NCBI GenBank assembly: GCA_001695595.3
Contig: MBPM02000072.1
Location: 390,809-454,808 of the forward strand
Direction: 5' to 3'
From: Plasmopara viticola
Taxonomy: Eukaryota > Oomycota > Peronosporomycetes > Peronosporales > Peronosporaceae
Length of the DNA: 64,000 bases
Of the stretch, positions 47,670 through 57,960 are shown one piece after another; within the stretch, counting starts at the first letter, position 1, and the number at the start of each line of letters is the position of its first letter. Both the position numbers and the translations under genes were made by a program. The notes beneath the pieces are model-generated. The model was not told the DNA's origin, searched no databases, and saw only the letters and a list, made by a program, of their open reading frames with translations.

Positions 47670-48616
47670 TCACGCCTTCATCTCAACGCATCGAAAATCC
47701 TGCTTGCCGTTTTTGCAATACGGACAATATTCGTTCTTGTAGTCTATAGAGCGTCGATCCTCTTCAGTCAGTGGACTGCGGCAATTAAAACAGGAAACGA
47801 CTGCCGCTTCGGTAAGATCTGGCTTTAGTGCCACACGGTCATCAAAGATATAGCAATCTCCCTTGTAGTGTGCACTACCTACTTTTTCAAAGTACTTTAA
47901 AATACCGCCATCCAGCTGGTAGACCTGCTTGTGCCCCTCGTTTAGCAAGGCATACGATGCCTTTTCGCACCGCACACCACCAGTGCAGAACATTACAATG
48001 GGTTTATCCTTGGGTACCTGTCGTAGCTGTGTTCGCGCTTCACGAGGAAACGCGCGGAAGCTTTTGATGTTCAGGTCAATGGCATTTTCAAAAGTACCCA
48101 ACCTCACCTCGTAGTCGTTTCTGCATAAAGACCCAAACGTCAGTTCTCCACCAATTAATCACTGCTTCTACTACCGCACCTTGTGTCTAGTATCACCATG
48201 TCTTTGCCCTTATCCATCCACGTCTTGAATTCTTCAGATGAAATGTGAGCTGCCAGTCCATTGACTGCTGGATTTACTTCCTCTATGCCCATAGAGATCA
48301 CTTCCTTCTTAATTTTCACCAGCATTTTCGGCAGGGTTAAACGATCGGAAAAAGAGTTTTTGAAATCCAATCCTTTGATATCGGGGTGTAGACTTGTGAT
48401 AGCGCCCTTCATGGCCTCGACAGCTTCCAACGTCCCCGATAAGCGGATATTTACACCTTCAGTCGACAGCAACACTGTCCCACGTAGCTGATCTTCTGTA
48501 TACCGTTTTGCGACGAGCAGAAACTGCTTTTTAAGCTCAGGTAACAAGTCGGAGGCTAGCACGCAGAACCCATAAGCCGATACGTTCACATATGCAGGCA
48601 TTGACGATTCTGCCAT
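47670..48616 (-). CDS. TSTD2: TrhO/TSTD2-type rhodanese-domain protein (tRNA U34 hydroxylase family)
   Basis: Two exons, 48616-48180 and 48120-47670, with a 59-base intron (GTGCGG to GCAG), give 295 residues. The N-terminal part (YGFCVLASDLLPELKKQF to VLLSTEGVNIRLSGTLEAV) is the acylphosphatase-like domain of the UPF0176/TrhO family. The rhodanese domain runs from MVILDTRNDYEVRLGTFENA to the active-site loop MFCTGGVRCEKAS, with the catalytic Cys present. A Cys4 tail (CFNCRSP, CPYCKNG) follows. Bacterial TrhO forms 5-hydroxyuridine at tRNA position 34 using oxygen; animals have TSTD2. Activity here is inferred from the family. It is divergent from the aminoacyl-transferase gene. Confidence 0.88.
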
Positions 48617-48786
48617 CCTTCGGTTTTACAAAATGTAACATTTGGTCCACCTTTTATTTAAAATAAAAGTACTACTTCAGATACAAATACCGACAGCATA
48701 CCGATATATCGGCTCTCCATCGTCAATCACATAAACGGTACGGTACTCGTGCCACATCATGGTGTGCTACACACCCAATTTATACC
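48617..48786. promoter_or_regulatory. Bidirectional promoter region with a perfect 12-base palindrome
   Basis: The 170 bases separate two divergent ATG codons. CCGATATATCGG at 48701-48712 is a perfect palindrome near the middle. A repeated ACGGTACGGTAC lies at about 48735. Function is inference. Confidence 0.4.
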
Positions 48787-49800
48787 ATGACGCCGCGCCG
48801 GTCGGACGCGAACTACGTACCCTCGCGCCTTCGGCACTTTGTCTTCCATTCACAAGACGATTTTTACGTGTCTCGACACTTTGATCCATTGCTAGTGAGC
48901 CATCTCATGTACGAGGGTTTTTTGCCAATTGCCTCGGACTATCAAGATACGTGCCTCCTGCTGCCCAAGTTACATCGTCAGCGCTGCGTGTTGCTAATAC
49001 AGCCTACTGCGCCCGCGCATGTGCCCAAGATCGTTCGTAAGCGCTCCAAGAAATACACATTTGTGCTCAATCGAGACTTTGATGGCGTCGTAGCTGGTTG
49101 TCACGAGCAACACGGCATTCCGTGGCTTTATCCTCCCATTGTTGAAAGCTTCAAGACTCTGTTCCAAGCAGGAGATGACGGCATGGAATTCGATGCCAGC
49201 AAAAAAGTCCGTTTTTTTACGGTCGAGCTTTATGATTTGGTTACGGATACACTGGTGGCCGGAGAACTCGGCTATACTGTGGGCAGCGTCTACACGAGTT
49301 TGACGGGGTTTAGTCGAGTAAGTGGAGCAGGAAGCGTGCAGCTCCATGCGCTGAGCAAGTTTCTGTATCTCGCGGGGTTCAAAATGTGGGATTTAGGCAT
49401 GTCTATGGACTATAAAGTTGGGCTAGGAGCCATTAATTTAGACCGAGATGAGTTTTTGAGTAAACTCTACAAGTGGCGGTCGCAGGAAGTGCTGATGCGA
49501 CTGGATGAGAGCATTAATGAGGAGGATGTACGTACGGGTGTGCTGGCCAGAGCGCTTTTTGACAATACAAGACTTCCAAATGTGACTGCTGCAGCGAATA
49601 CAGGAAAATCAATGAAAGAAGAGGCTAGCAAGGACGCCAAGCAGGATGCTGAGCGCGACGCGATTGATGAAACGCTTAAAGGTGGCACAAAGAGAAGGGG
49701 ATCATCCGCTGCGCTACATATTGAGGAACAGAGCAAGCCTGAAGTGAATGCAACGATATCAAAAGAGGAGGCAAGTGATCGCAGCGTGTGCACACAATGA
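48787..49800 (+). CDS. Leucyl/phenylalanyl-tRNA-protein transferase family protein
   Basis: Intact single-exon frame of 337 residues. The core (about residues 85-235) matches the bacterial Aat family: KYTFVLNRDFDGVVAGCHEQ, then WLYPPIVESFKTLFQAG, then VELYDLVTDTLVAGELGYTV, and GSVYTSLTGFSRVSGAGSVQ with ALSKFLYLAGFKMWDLGM. The Aat enzyme moves Leu or Phe from charged tRNA to the N-terminus of proteins, making an N-degron. Homologues exist in some plants and protists; the substrate here is not known. The last 90 residues are charged, Lys/Asp/Glu-rich and unlike the bacterial enzyme. No organelle signal is obvious. Confidence 0.85.
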   Translation: MTPRRSDANYVPSRLRHFVFHSQDDFYVSRHFDPLLVSHLMYEGFLPIASDYQDTCLLLPKLHRQRCVLLIQPTAPAHVPKIVRKRSKKYTFVLNRDFDGVVAGCHEQHGIPWLYPPIVESFKTLFQAGDDGMEFDASKKVRFFTVELYDLVTDTLVAGELGYTVGSVYTSLTGFSRVSGAGSVQLHALSKFLYLAGFKMWDLGMSMDYKVGLGAINLDRDEFLSKLYKWRSQEVLMRLDESINEEDVRTGVLARALFDNTRLPNVTAAANTGKSMKEEASKDAKQDAERDAIDETLKGGTKRRGSSAALHIEEQSKPEVNATISKEEASDRSVCTQ

Positions 49801-50129
49801 GGTGCTTGAATTTCAATGTACGATAGACTCCATGCTTTTATCACATGACAATAATTCGATTACAACAGTCGCGTCACGACAGTCAAAAAAATTAACGAGC
49901 ACTTACTTCATGCATCTTTTCTCTTGCTGACTCGAATCGTAGCAGCTTGATTTCACTTTTTTGTACATTGCAGGAGAGGTCTAGAACCGGCAGAACAAGT
50001 ATTGATATTGATTTTCTATGACATCATTTCTTTCAATCGTGACGATCAAATGGCGACGCGATTACAAGAATCCCGCCTCTGATAAACTGTTGACAAACAA
50101 AATACTCTCTTGGGTGTTGGCGTCGCGTG
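49801..50129. other. Convergent intergenic region
   Basis: About 330 AT-rich bases between the stop codons of the transferase (+) and RasGEF (-). It probably holds both 3' untranslated regions. Nothing else was seen. Confidence 0.4.
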
Positions 50130-53100
50130 CTAGTTGGTATAGCACCGAGCTGTCTTTTCGGATTCTACATGTAGATCAATAGATAAAAGCACTGCTAGTG
50201 TCATCAGCCGATAAACCAAACCATTTGTTTGAACCACGTACGTTTCAATTCGATGGCGGATGTGACTCTGATGCTTCCTGTCGTGCCGCAAGACGCCATG
50301 TCCTTTTCTCAAGACACTACCTGTCCCATTGCCACTACCATTCGCTCCAGTGTTGAGCGGCACGTAACTAAAGTTCTGTCGATCGATTGCATCACTGATC
50401 ACTCGGTAATCTTGCGAAATTTTTGCCAATTCACAAGACCGTCTTCCATTGATTTCATCGCTTCTTCATACGTAAAGAGATCCTTAACTAGAATGAACCA
50501 GCATGCTAAGCGCGGGTGGCCTTCCGCCAATCCAAACGCTTGACGATAGCTACGATAGTTTTCATCGGGTGAGCACACTTGCTGGAGACACTGGTATTTC
50601 TCCAATGTGACTGCGCTCACCAGACTCCATGTCGTGTTCAGCTGCCGAATACAAGGAGCCGAAAGGCCTGTTAAGATTTCAAACAGCGAGTTAAAGTTGT
50701 TTATCCGGTAGCAATGATCGGCGGCATCAATAAACAGTGTGATCATTTTGGCCCGTTCAACAGCTTGCATTTGCGGGTGCAAAATCTCACTCGATACCCA
50801 TTCCGCTGTGGCGTCAAATAGCTCAATCAAAGCCATGACGTGAGGGGCCTCGCGATGTTTGTTCTCCCGTGTCCATGCTTTATTCGTGAGTTCACGAGGG
50901 TTCAGCTTGGAAAAGTATTGCTCTGCCTCGATCAGCGTCAGCTGATCAGCCAACTCATGAGCAGTTAATCCGGTCAGAGGCTCGACATTGTCATAGCTGA
51001 CTCGAGCACTCTTACGAGATGCCGCTCGTTGCAGCGTACTTTGAATTATTTCATCAAGACCTTTGGCACTATTGCCACTGATCACAGCATCAGCGCTACC
51101 AGTCGTGATACCTCGCGCAATCTTTGGAACCACAGCAGCGGCAACAGGTATAGAGCTATTGCGAACCACCCGATCTCGTGAAACGGCTGCAGCCATAGCT
51201 TGGTCCTCAGCACCGGTTGGAATGGACCGACTTCGAAGCTGAACAATATCTCCATGAGGGTTTTTTGTACGAAGCTTTACCATCGATCGTTCACGCTTCG
51301 GATCTGACGACGACCGCGGTAAAGATAACTTCGTTGCAGCTTGGGACCGAACTCGTGCAGGTACTTCTCCGTGGTTTCTTTGGTGTGCTATAGCTCGTGT
51401 TGTAGCCCGCGGAGGGTCCTGAACGACGTCACCTCCTGGCTTTGAACCTGGTCGATCTGGCAGTGTTGATACTGAAGACGCAGCCACCAATGCCGGAGGT
51501 GGAGGAGATGAAGCTACACCCCTTTGCGGTTGAGCCTTTGCTTGCGCTTGAGTATGCGTCTGGACATGTTGTGCCTGTTGTGCTTGCTGCTTCAGAGCTG
51601 ACAGCACCTGCACGACAGCCAATTGCAAATTCTCGGCGTGTCGACAAACGGATGGAATCGGCGATGTGTTTTGAATCTCCTTCAAAACGCTATCAGTTTC
51701 TTTTGTGCTTTGCGATCATTCGCAAGATCCTGCTCAATAAACGTGCTTTCTTTAATCCAAAACTTTAGGACGCTTAACAGACGCATAATCGACACGTTGG
51801 CTTCCATGCCCGTGTTGATATCGGACTTTGCTGTTGAAATGGTTGTACGTTGGACGACCGTGGCTCATTCTCTTCTTCGAGCGTCATCTGGTCAAGCAGT
51901 CGCTGCATCTCTTCAACGCGATCGGCGTCAACGTTTTCACAAAGCGACAGCACAGCAGTGTAGCGTTTCAGCAGCTTTTTGATAAAGTCATACGGAGAAC
52001 AGAACGAGCGATATGTCAGCAGAAAATGTCGCGAAATTGCGTATCAAATTGATGAGCATCCGTAAGATGTGCAATGAGTTTACCCAAAGACGCTTGTGAA
52101 ATCTCTCGCTTCTCACCCATGCCACGGGCCGGGGTGTCGTACAGGATACGAACAGGTCGGAGCTTTCGTGTCGCATTCTCACCTTTGGGAGTTTCTTCGT
52201 TACACTGGGGTATCTTGCGCGCTAGTGCGCGAGGAGTGGTTGGACCCGCATGTTTATCTGAAGACAACAGTGGTGATGGAAATGGTTGGGCCCCAGTTGT
52301 CCTTGGTGATGGTGACACTTTCAAGTCTCGTGATGTGCTGCGTGCTCGCGTTCTCGCTTGTTTATCAGGCGATGCGTCACTTTTACGTCTTCGACTCGCA
52401 GTCACGACCTGATCTGATGGTGGTGGGCTCTCTAGGAGCTGGTGACTGCAATGATTGCGGTACATTCGTCGTGACGATCCGGGGACGTTGCCGACACTAT
52501 CATCATCTGTGCCACTCGAAGCTCCAGAAATCGACCTTTGCACTCGAAGGTGCCACTTTTCTAACGTACTTATCGACCGCTGGGGACTGCAGATGAAGCC
52601 ACGGACCAGCGCACTTTTCGATCGATGTGGGGGGCTCTTGATCGCCGTAGCCTTGTCCGCACTTTGAACAGGGTGTCGAGTAGGAGACAAGGGGTTATTC
52701 AAAGGTCCTGTCGATGTCTGACGTGTGGTATGACTGCTTGCAGGTGCGGTAGCTCGTCGTTTTACGACCATTCTTGAAGGTTTCACGGTGACAGCTTCTT
52801 GTCTCTGCTGCTTCGTGACCGTCAGGTCCTCCTTATCATTCGCTTGACCGCCTGATGACGAGCACGGATCCTGCTCAGGCGACGCAAGGGGCGATTCCAT
52901 GGTCGTTTTAAGCTGTTCCTTGGACGCAAAAGTGTCGAGTCCCATATCATTTGCATCGCTAGCATACGCGTCTTTTGTCTGTGCTCGACAATGGCGGCCA
53001 TGATGGGGTTGATGGTGTGGAGAAGAGACGTCTCGCCGTCTATTGTTTTGTAAATCATAGACTGGCTGACTGTGAGGAGTGTGACGACTAGCCCGTCTGG

Positions 53101-53377
53101 TAGACGACGAAACGTGTAGTGACGGAGCAATCGACAGCGTTGACGACGACGTTGACGACGACGTCGACGTGAGGGTGGCGTCCCCTGTGCACTTGCGATC
53201 TCGTCGTCGAGCCCGTTGAGCGTCAACGGAGGACGACGGCGATGAGACCAAGTCGCTTGTCATGCTCGCGCTGGCACGAATGCTGCTGTTGCTGTCCGAA
53301 GGCAGCAAATTGCGCGCCACAAGCAGTGGCGCCCGCTCAGTCGCTGCGGTCACCGCAGCCGAGTGGTAGTGTGCCAT
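50130..53377 (-). pseudogene. RasGEF (CDC25-type guanine nucleotide exchange factor) with four one-base frame breaks
   Basis: From the ATG at 53377, a long Ser/Arg-rich disordered region leads into a RasGEF-N module (SLGKLIAHLTDAHQFDTQFR, DIF). The frame then breaks near 52020 and continues one frame over (LLTYRSF, MQRLLDQMTLEEENE), breaks again near 51830 (MRLLSVLKFWIKESTFIEQD) and again near 51700, then runs to the catalytic CDC25 domain (LTAHELADQLTLIEAEQYFS, LNPREL, VSSEILHPQMQAVERAKMIT, NFNSLFEILTGLSAPCIRQL). A fourth break near 50415 leads to DYRVISDAIDRQNFSYVPLN. Every break equals one missing base, mostly in homopolymers, and conserved residues continue across it. It is either a young pseudogene or a working gene with sequence errors. 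RasGEFs load GTP on Ras at membranes. Confidence 0.75.
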
Positions 53378-53780
53378 AAAGTGCGATCTGAGGGTGCTAG
53401 TAGAAATAGCGGTCTTTCAAAGAGAAAGGAGATAGATTGCGCCGTTGTCTCGGCAACGCTTGGTACGCCGTCAACACGGTAATTGAACCACGTCTCGCGT
53501 TGAAAGGAATGTGGGGTGTCCAATTTTTGCCCTATCGAAGCCCTGATGATGCAAGAAAAAGGTGACTAATGCTACAGCATGTATTCGTCGCGTAAAGCGC
53601 CCTGTCGTATGTAAAGGCAAACCGTTTTTTCGGAGCCGCTGCGTCTACGTAAAGGCCTGGCTTCCTTTGATTACAGCATGAGAAACGTGGCTTGTCCATC
53701 AGTCCGGTACCGCTAACGTTATCATGAGGTCAACTTCAACTCGGAGCAACGAGCTCACATCGCAGCTCTTTGGATTGTAC
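53378..53780. other. RasGEF upstream region
   Basis: About 400 bases with no open frame of note. It presumably includes the RasGEF promoter, and its far side is cut by the short LINE-derived element. Confidence 0.35.
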
Positions 53781-54125
53781 CCCTAGCACTTTTCGGAAAA
53801 GGTTGGGGTGACGCCCTCCTTCCAAGCGCGGGGCTAAATGCTCGCGCGCTTCGGGCAGGTGCTCTCGGGCATCTGCAGGTCTCTAACGAGTCTCGCCCTC
53901 GACGCGACGGTCTCCAGCACCAGGGCGCCACCTGGGCTCTTACCAAGTCAGAACTACACAAAATAATGGAAGACCCTCACGACCTCGGTGCTGGCTGCAC
54001 TGCCCGCCGAACGAGACCCGACGTATGCGGACACCACTCTATGCCGTGGACTAGCCATAGAGCCTAGCACGTGCATAACTTGGCAACGCAATAACGTAAT
54101 ACAATACAATACAAAGCCCTAGCAC
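53781..54125 (+). mobile_element. Short LINE-derived non-autonomous retroelement with 9-base target duplication (copy B)
   Basis: The body is 53790-54116, flanked by CCCTAGCAC at 53781-53789 and 54117-54125. It starts TTTTCGGAAAAGGTTGGGG, shares both internal joints with copy A at 31.26 kb, and ends in a TAATACAATACAATACA tail. It lies between the RasGEF start and the 3' end of the RPA-like gene. Confidence 0.78.
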
Positions 54126-54255
54126 ATGGTTACCTGGTGAGATTATTGCCAAGATTTGGGCGCGGGTGTAGCTGATCTATCAACTTCACGGCGAGCTTTG
54201 CTGCTGGTTCGTGCAACAGCTGGGGAGGAGCGGCTCTATTTTGGTGATTTTAAGG

Positions 54256-54797
54256 TCACGCTGCCATTGTCAAGACAAGATTATTGAGTGAAAGGTGTCG
54301 ATAGGGACAGCACAAGGGAACGCATACGGTAAAGTGCGAATGCTTGCTGTTGCGCTTGGGCGCTGGGCGCTGAAAGGAAAACGACACGTGTAGACCGACC
54401 AGCAGCTCTTCAAGTACTTGAGGCAGAGTGGGGTACTTGAGAAGAAGATCGTGTTTCATTGACGAGGCAGACACGCCAAGGAGCGACTCTGCTACTTCGT
54501 CAAACAGCATTGCGTCGGCCACGATTGTTCCGTACACAAGTTGCAACTATACGCACGTCATTCGTTCTTTATTACTCAATGTAGAAGTAGTCTACATGAC
54601 CATGCGTACCTTCAGTCGATACTTGAATTGCAGCTCATTTGATTGACTAAATGTGCCGCAAGACGTGCACGGTACGCGAAGCTGTATGTCTGCGTTGGAG
54701 GGACGTGGCCATTCATGGACGTAAAACATCGAGGGCACGCAGCGTAACTGCATTTCGTACATTGCACTTTAAATATCAATTTATTGACAGTACGCAA
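54256..54797 (-). pseudogene. RPA C-terminal/DDIAS-like zinc-ribbon OB-fold protein, with one frame break
   Basis: On the minus strand, a first piece has VQCTKCSYAACPRCF. After a frame change between about 54740 and 54690 a second has CTSCGTFSQSNELQFKYRLK to 54610. A clean 63-base intron (54609-54547) leads in phase to LQLVYGTIVADAMLFDEVAE, SLLGVSASSM and a 54256 stop. The paired CxxC motifs followed by an OB-type strand pattern match the RPA1 C-terminal domain, best the DDIAS/noxin version by recall. These proteins act in DNA repair. The frame break again equals one missing base. The first exon and ATG were not found upstream. Family is moderately sure. Confidence 0.5.
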
Positions 54798-55115
54798 TGA
54801 AGGACTTTACATCATGTCATAGAGCGATGCTTTCTCAATTACTCCGCTCGGTACGAACTCCGTCGTCATTATCGACTTATGTCGTCACTACTACAGTACC
54901 GTCAGCTACGGATTAAAGACCTTTATCATTTTGTACTACAAATATCCTGCAAAATCCAATCTTTACGGAAAGTACACAGAACTACTCTATCGCATGGTAT
55001 GCTATACACAAGGAATTTTCACCAACATGCTGCTTCGCAGTCTCCGTCGGTCGTCATTTCTCGTCGTTGCAGTCGTGTGTCCCAGCTCATCGATGGAATG
55101 CATGTGTAACTCCTG
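54798..55115. other. Divergent intergenic region
   Basis: About 320 bases between the RPA-like gene (-) and the oxygenase (+). Overlapping small frames at 54879-55116 have no recognisable domain. It may hold the first exon of either gene. Confidence 0.3.
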
Positions 55116-55124
55116 ATGCAATCA

Positions 55125-56079
55125 ATGGCCTTCTTCAAATGGCTACTATGTGATACCCGACGCCTTTCCAACCGAGTACATTCGTCACCTGCGCAATGAG
55201 ATGAAGCTGTTGCGTACGAGCGGCCAATTGTACCCCAACTCAACGCACATTTTGCTCGATGACCTTGTCAAAAATGACAAAGGACATGAGTCTACGACCA
55301 AGACGCTTCTATTAGAAAAACACAATATCGTCGAAACGGAGTTGGCGTCGATTTCATTGCGAGACCAGTGGTCCATGCCTTTCTTACGAGAGTTTTTCGA
55401 GCAACAAGTGGGATTTGACCCGCTTCGGCAAGCGCTTCCAGACTGGCTGAGAATAACGGGCCACATGGTGAAGGTGCAGCATAATAGCGGGGAAGGAGCT
55501 TGCTTTCCCATGCATTTTGACTCGTATGGCGATGATGGCAAATGTATCACAGCAATACTTTATCTAAATGAAGAGTGGAAACAAGGGGATGGAGGCGAAC
55601 TCGTGCTCCATCCATTTCCTAAATTTCCAGTCAAATTGCAGCCACGCTCTGGCCTCCTGGTATTGTTTTCATCCCAGCAAATGTTGCATCGCGTGATGCC
55701 AGCTTACAAGCCGAGAGACGCCTTAATGACGTGGATTTATCATTCCCCTTCACCTGGTGATAAGACTAAAAGGCTGGCATTTTATGAGAATTTTGCAAGC
55801 AAACAAGTACTTGACGTTGGTAACGCGAGCTTTAATGTTATGATTGCGAAAATTTTGCGATCTCCTTTCCGCAGACATCTGTTAAAGATGATGTATCAAG
55901 ATGAGTGGACACAATCAATGCACGACTCTCATCTGCATACTAAAGCGTTCGATCACTACATGGCGAAGCATCAAAAGAGCTGCAGGTCATTGAGGCTGCA
56001 ACAAATCAAATGCTGGCAAATTTCCGGGCTAAAGACGGCGGTGCAAGCAGTAGTTTACCACAAACGAAAGAACAGCTGA
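55125..56079 (+). CDS. 2-oxoglutarate/Fe(II)-dependent dioxygenase (prolyl 4-hydroxylase-like)
   Basis: The clear frame begins at 55132 or earlier and runs to 56079 (about 309 residues from 55150). It starts with GYYVIPDAFPTEYIRHLRNE. The iron site is HFDSYGDDG, with the second His in MLHRVMPAYKPRDALMTWIY; the Arg there would bind 2-oxoglutarate. LYLNEEWKQGDGGELVLHPF is the typical strand pair. No ATG lies in this frame between the upstream stop (55114) and the domain. The nearest ATGs (55116, 55125) are one frame off and would join if one A were removed from the AAA near 55138. An unseen first exon is the alternative. Substrate is unknown; no signal peptide is evident. The C-terminal 80 residues are basic and helical. 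Confidence 0.78.
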
Positions 56080-57600
56080 TTCAGCGGATCAAAGAGTGTA
56101 CAAATAGCGAATTTGTTCAAAACATTCAGTTGATCTGGTTTTAATGCAGCAAAGCTACTACTTTTTAGTAAGTCGTGAGCCTTAGTGGACGACAAAGATT
56201 TTCTATGTGGGTTCATGTTGCGTAAAACCCCAGATTTTGACTCACCACCTTTTAAATCAAATTCATAAGTGCGGTTGCAACTCAACAGTAGTAGTTTGGC
56301 AAATTGATGAGGCATTTATCAAAGGCCATCACTCTTGTTTTTATTCATTTGACACTCATAACAAATGATGATCGAATAAAGTCTTGCATTTATAAGGCTT
56401 CGCATTTAAATCAGGCAAGGCCGTAACAAAATAAACTCCAAATTAAAGACCATCAAGCTGTTTTTTAGTTATTAAGTCGAGCTAATAATTTATGTTAAGA
56501 GTATGCACGCCACACGATTCGCTCGCATATTTTTTGCTGTTTTTTCGGAGGCTACCCCCATCGAAAATTCATCGGATTGTGGAGTGAGATACGAGAATAA
56601 TATTGTGCCAGGCACGAAGGATTGTGTCACCAGACTATAGCCACTGCCACGAACCGGTAGGAAATCATTAACGTCTTCTTCGCCAAATTGACAAAAACTA
56701 TTATGGTGCAAAGTCACATTTTGCTTCGTCACAAACTTTTTGTGGATAAAAACACGAGCAAAATTAGCGCCCACTTTATTCTGTAGTAAGCTCAATAGTG
56801 CACCAGTATCTGTTCAAAAACTCATGTTGTAAAAAGACGTGCTTCTTATCAAAATACGTTGTGCAGTGCACTGCATTTGACTTACAAAAAATCAAATTTA
56901 CAATCAGTACGCCTCGTGGTTTTGGGTGTGGTAAGTGGATCCACAACGCCTCCGAAAGCTCTCAAGGCCGTTTGACAATAGTCTCACCCGCTACGACTTT
57001 TGTCTAGACATTCTTCGACGACATATTCGCTGATAGCTGCACTGAACGAGATTTTTTAAGACCTATTGGATCCGCTAAGCAAGGTGCAAGGTCATGGAGG
57101 TGAAATACATCACGCTAACATCGATTTATGTGTGTTTTCGGCAAGGAAGATTGAAGGCTGAAGTCCGTGTAGACCTGAAAAAAAAATGCCGTTCTAGGTT
57201 GGTCTATTTTATCGTCTAACTACAAATTTAAAGAAGCGGTTGAGCCAAGCCAACTATTTGCATCGGCACAGTGATGGCTATGAGAATGTCGCAAACCCTC
57301 AGTCTGTCTTATTAAAAAGAAAAGTTTGGTAAAGCTAGCACCCGATGCAATTGATAAATTTTGACAAGCCTTCATCGTTTCTGGTCTTATTATATACGAC
57401 AAAGCCGTTTAAGGGCGTTATCGATACTTCTGACTATATCATCGATTGTGCCGGGTGCACCATATTACTCAGACGGCAGACGATCACTTATGCCCGTGTT
57501 GACAATAATGTCTAACTTGCCAAGGACTAAGTAGACGCTTATGGGTATCCAGCCATCCGCCGTTAATGCCAGCCTTTGATGAAGCGAACGAGTTAGCCGC
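56080..57600. other. Gene-poor region downstream of the oxygenase
   Basis: Small frames at 56055-56315 (-), 56490-56795 (-) and 56798-57007 (+) lack recognisable domains. Nothing else is supported. Confidence 0.3.
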
Positions 57601-57603
57601 AAG

Positions 57604-57960
57604 TTGAATCCTTTGGCGGGTCTCAGAGGTCGTCACATACCTAGAGTACCCGTAGGGCAGATCATGCAAACGAAGGCATCTCCTGGCACTCGAGGCGATC
57701 TACTGCGAGGAAGAAATCACGGGAGGAGAATTATGCTTTTAACAAGCTTAACGATGCCACTATACCATCGAAAGCTCCGATTTCGGAAAGACATGTTTCT
57801 CAATATCATTCCTGAGAGCACCTTCTTGAGCAGATTCGATTTGACTGACGGACCCTATTGGTGACTGATTAAGCCCAGCTATATTCCGCTTACGGCAGTC
57901 AGCAAAATGCTTGGAAGGCGATTTTTGATGCTGCATACTTTGATCGAGCGCCTGCCGTTA
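57604..57960 (+). pseudogene. Relic of a Gypsy-type reverse transcriptase
   Basis: An open piece reads FRKDMFLNIIPESTFLSRFD, LTDGPYW. After one stop in the same frame it continues SYIPLTAVSKMLGR. This resembles the Ty3/Gypsy reverse transcriptase segment around the (F/L)DLxxGYxQ motif and the following IPLTAVSTPSGM-like block of oomycete elements. The match is short and the flanks are decayed, so the call is moderate. Confidence 0.45.

Noticed and set aside
52005..52030. Programmed -1 frameshift in RasGEF
   Set aside because: The site has no X XXY YYZ slippery heptamer, and further breaks follow downstream, which programmed shifting would not explain.
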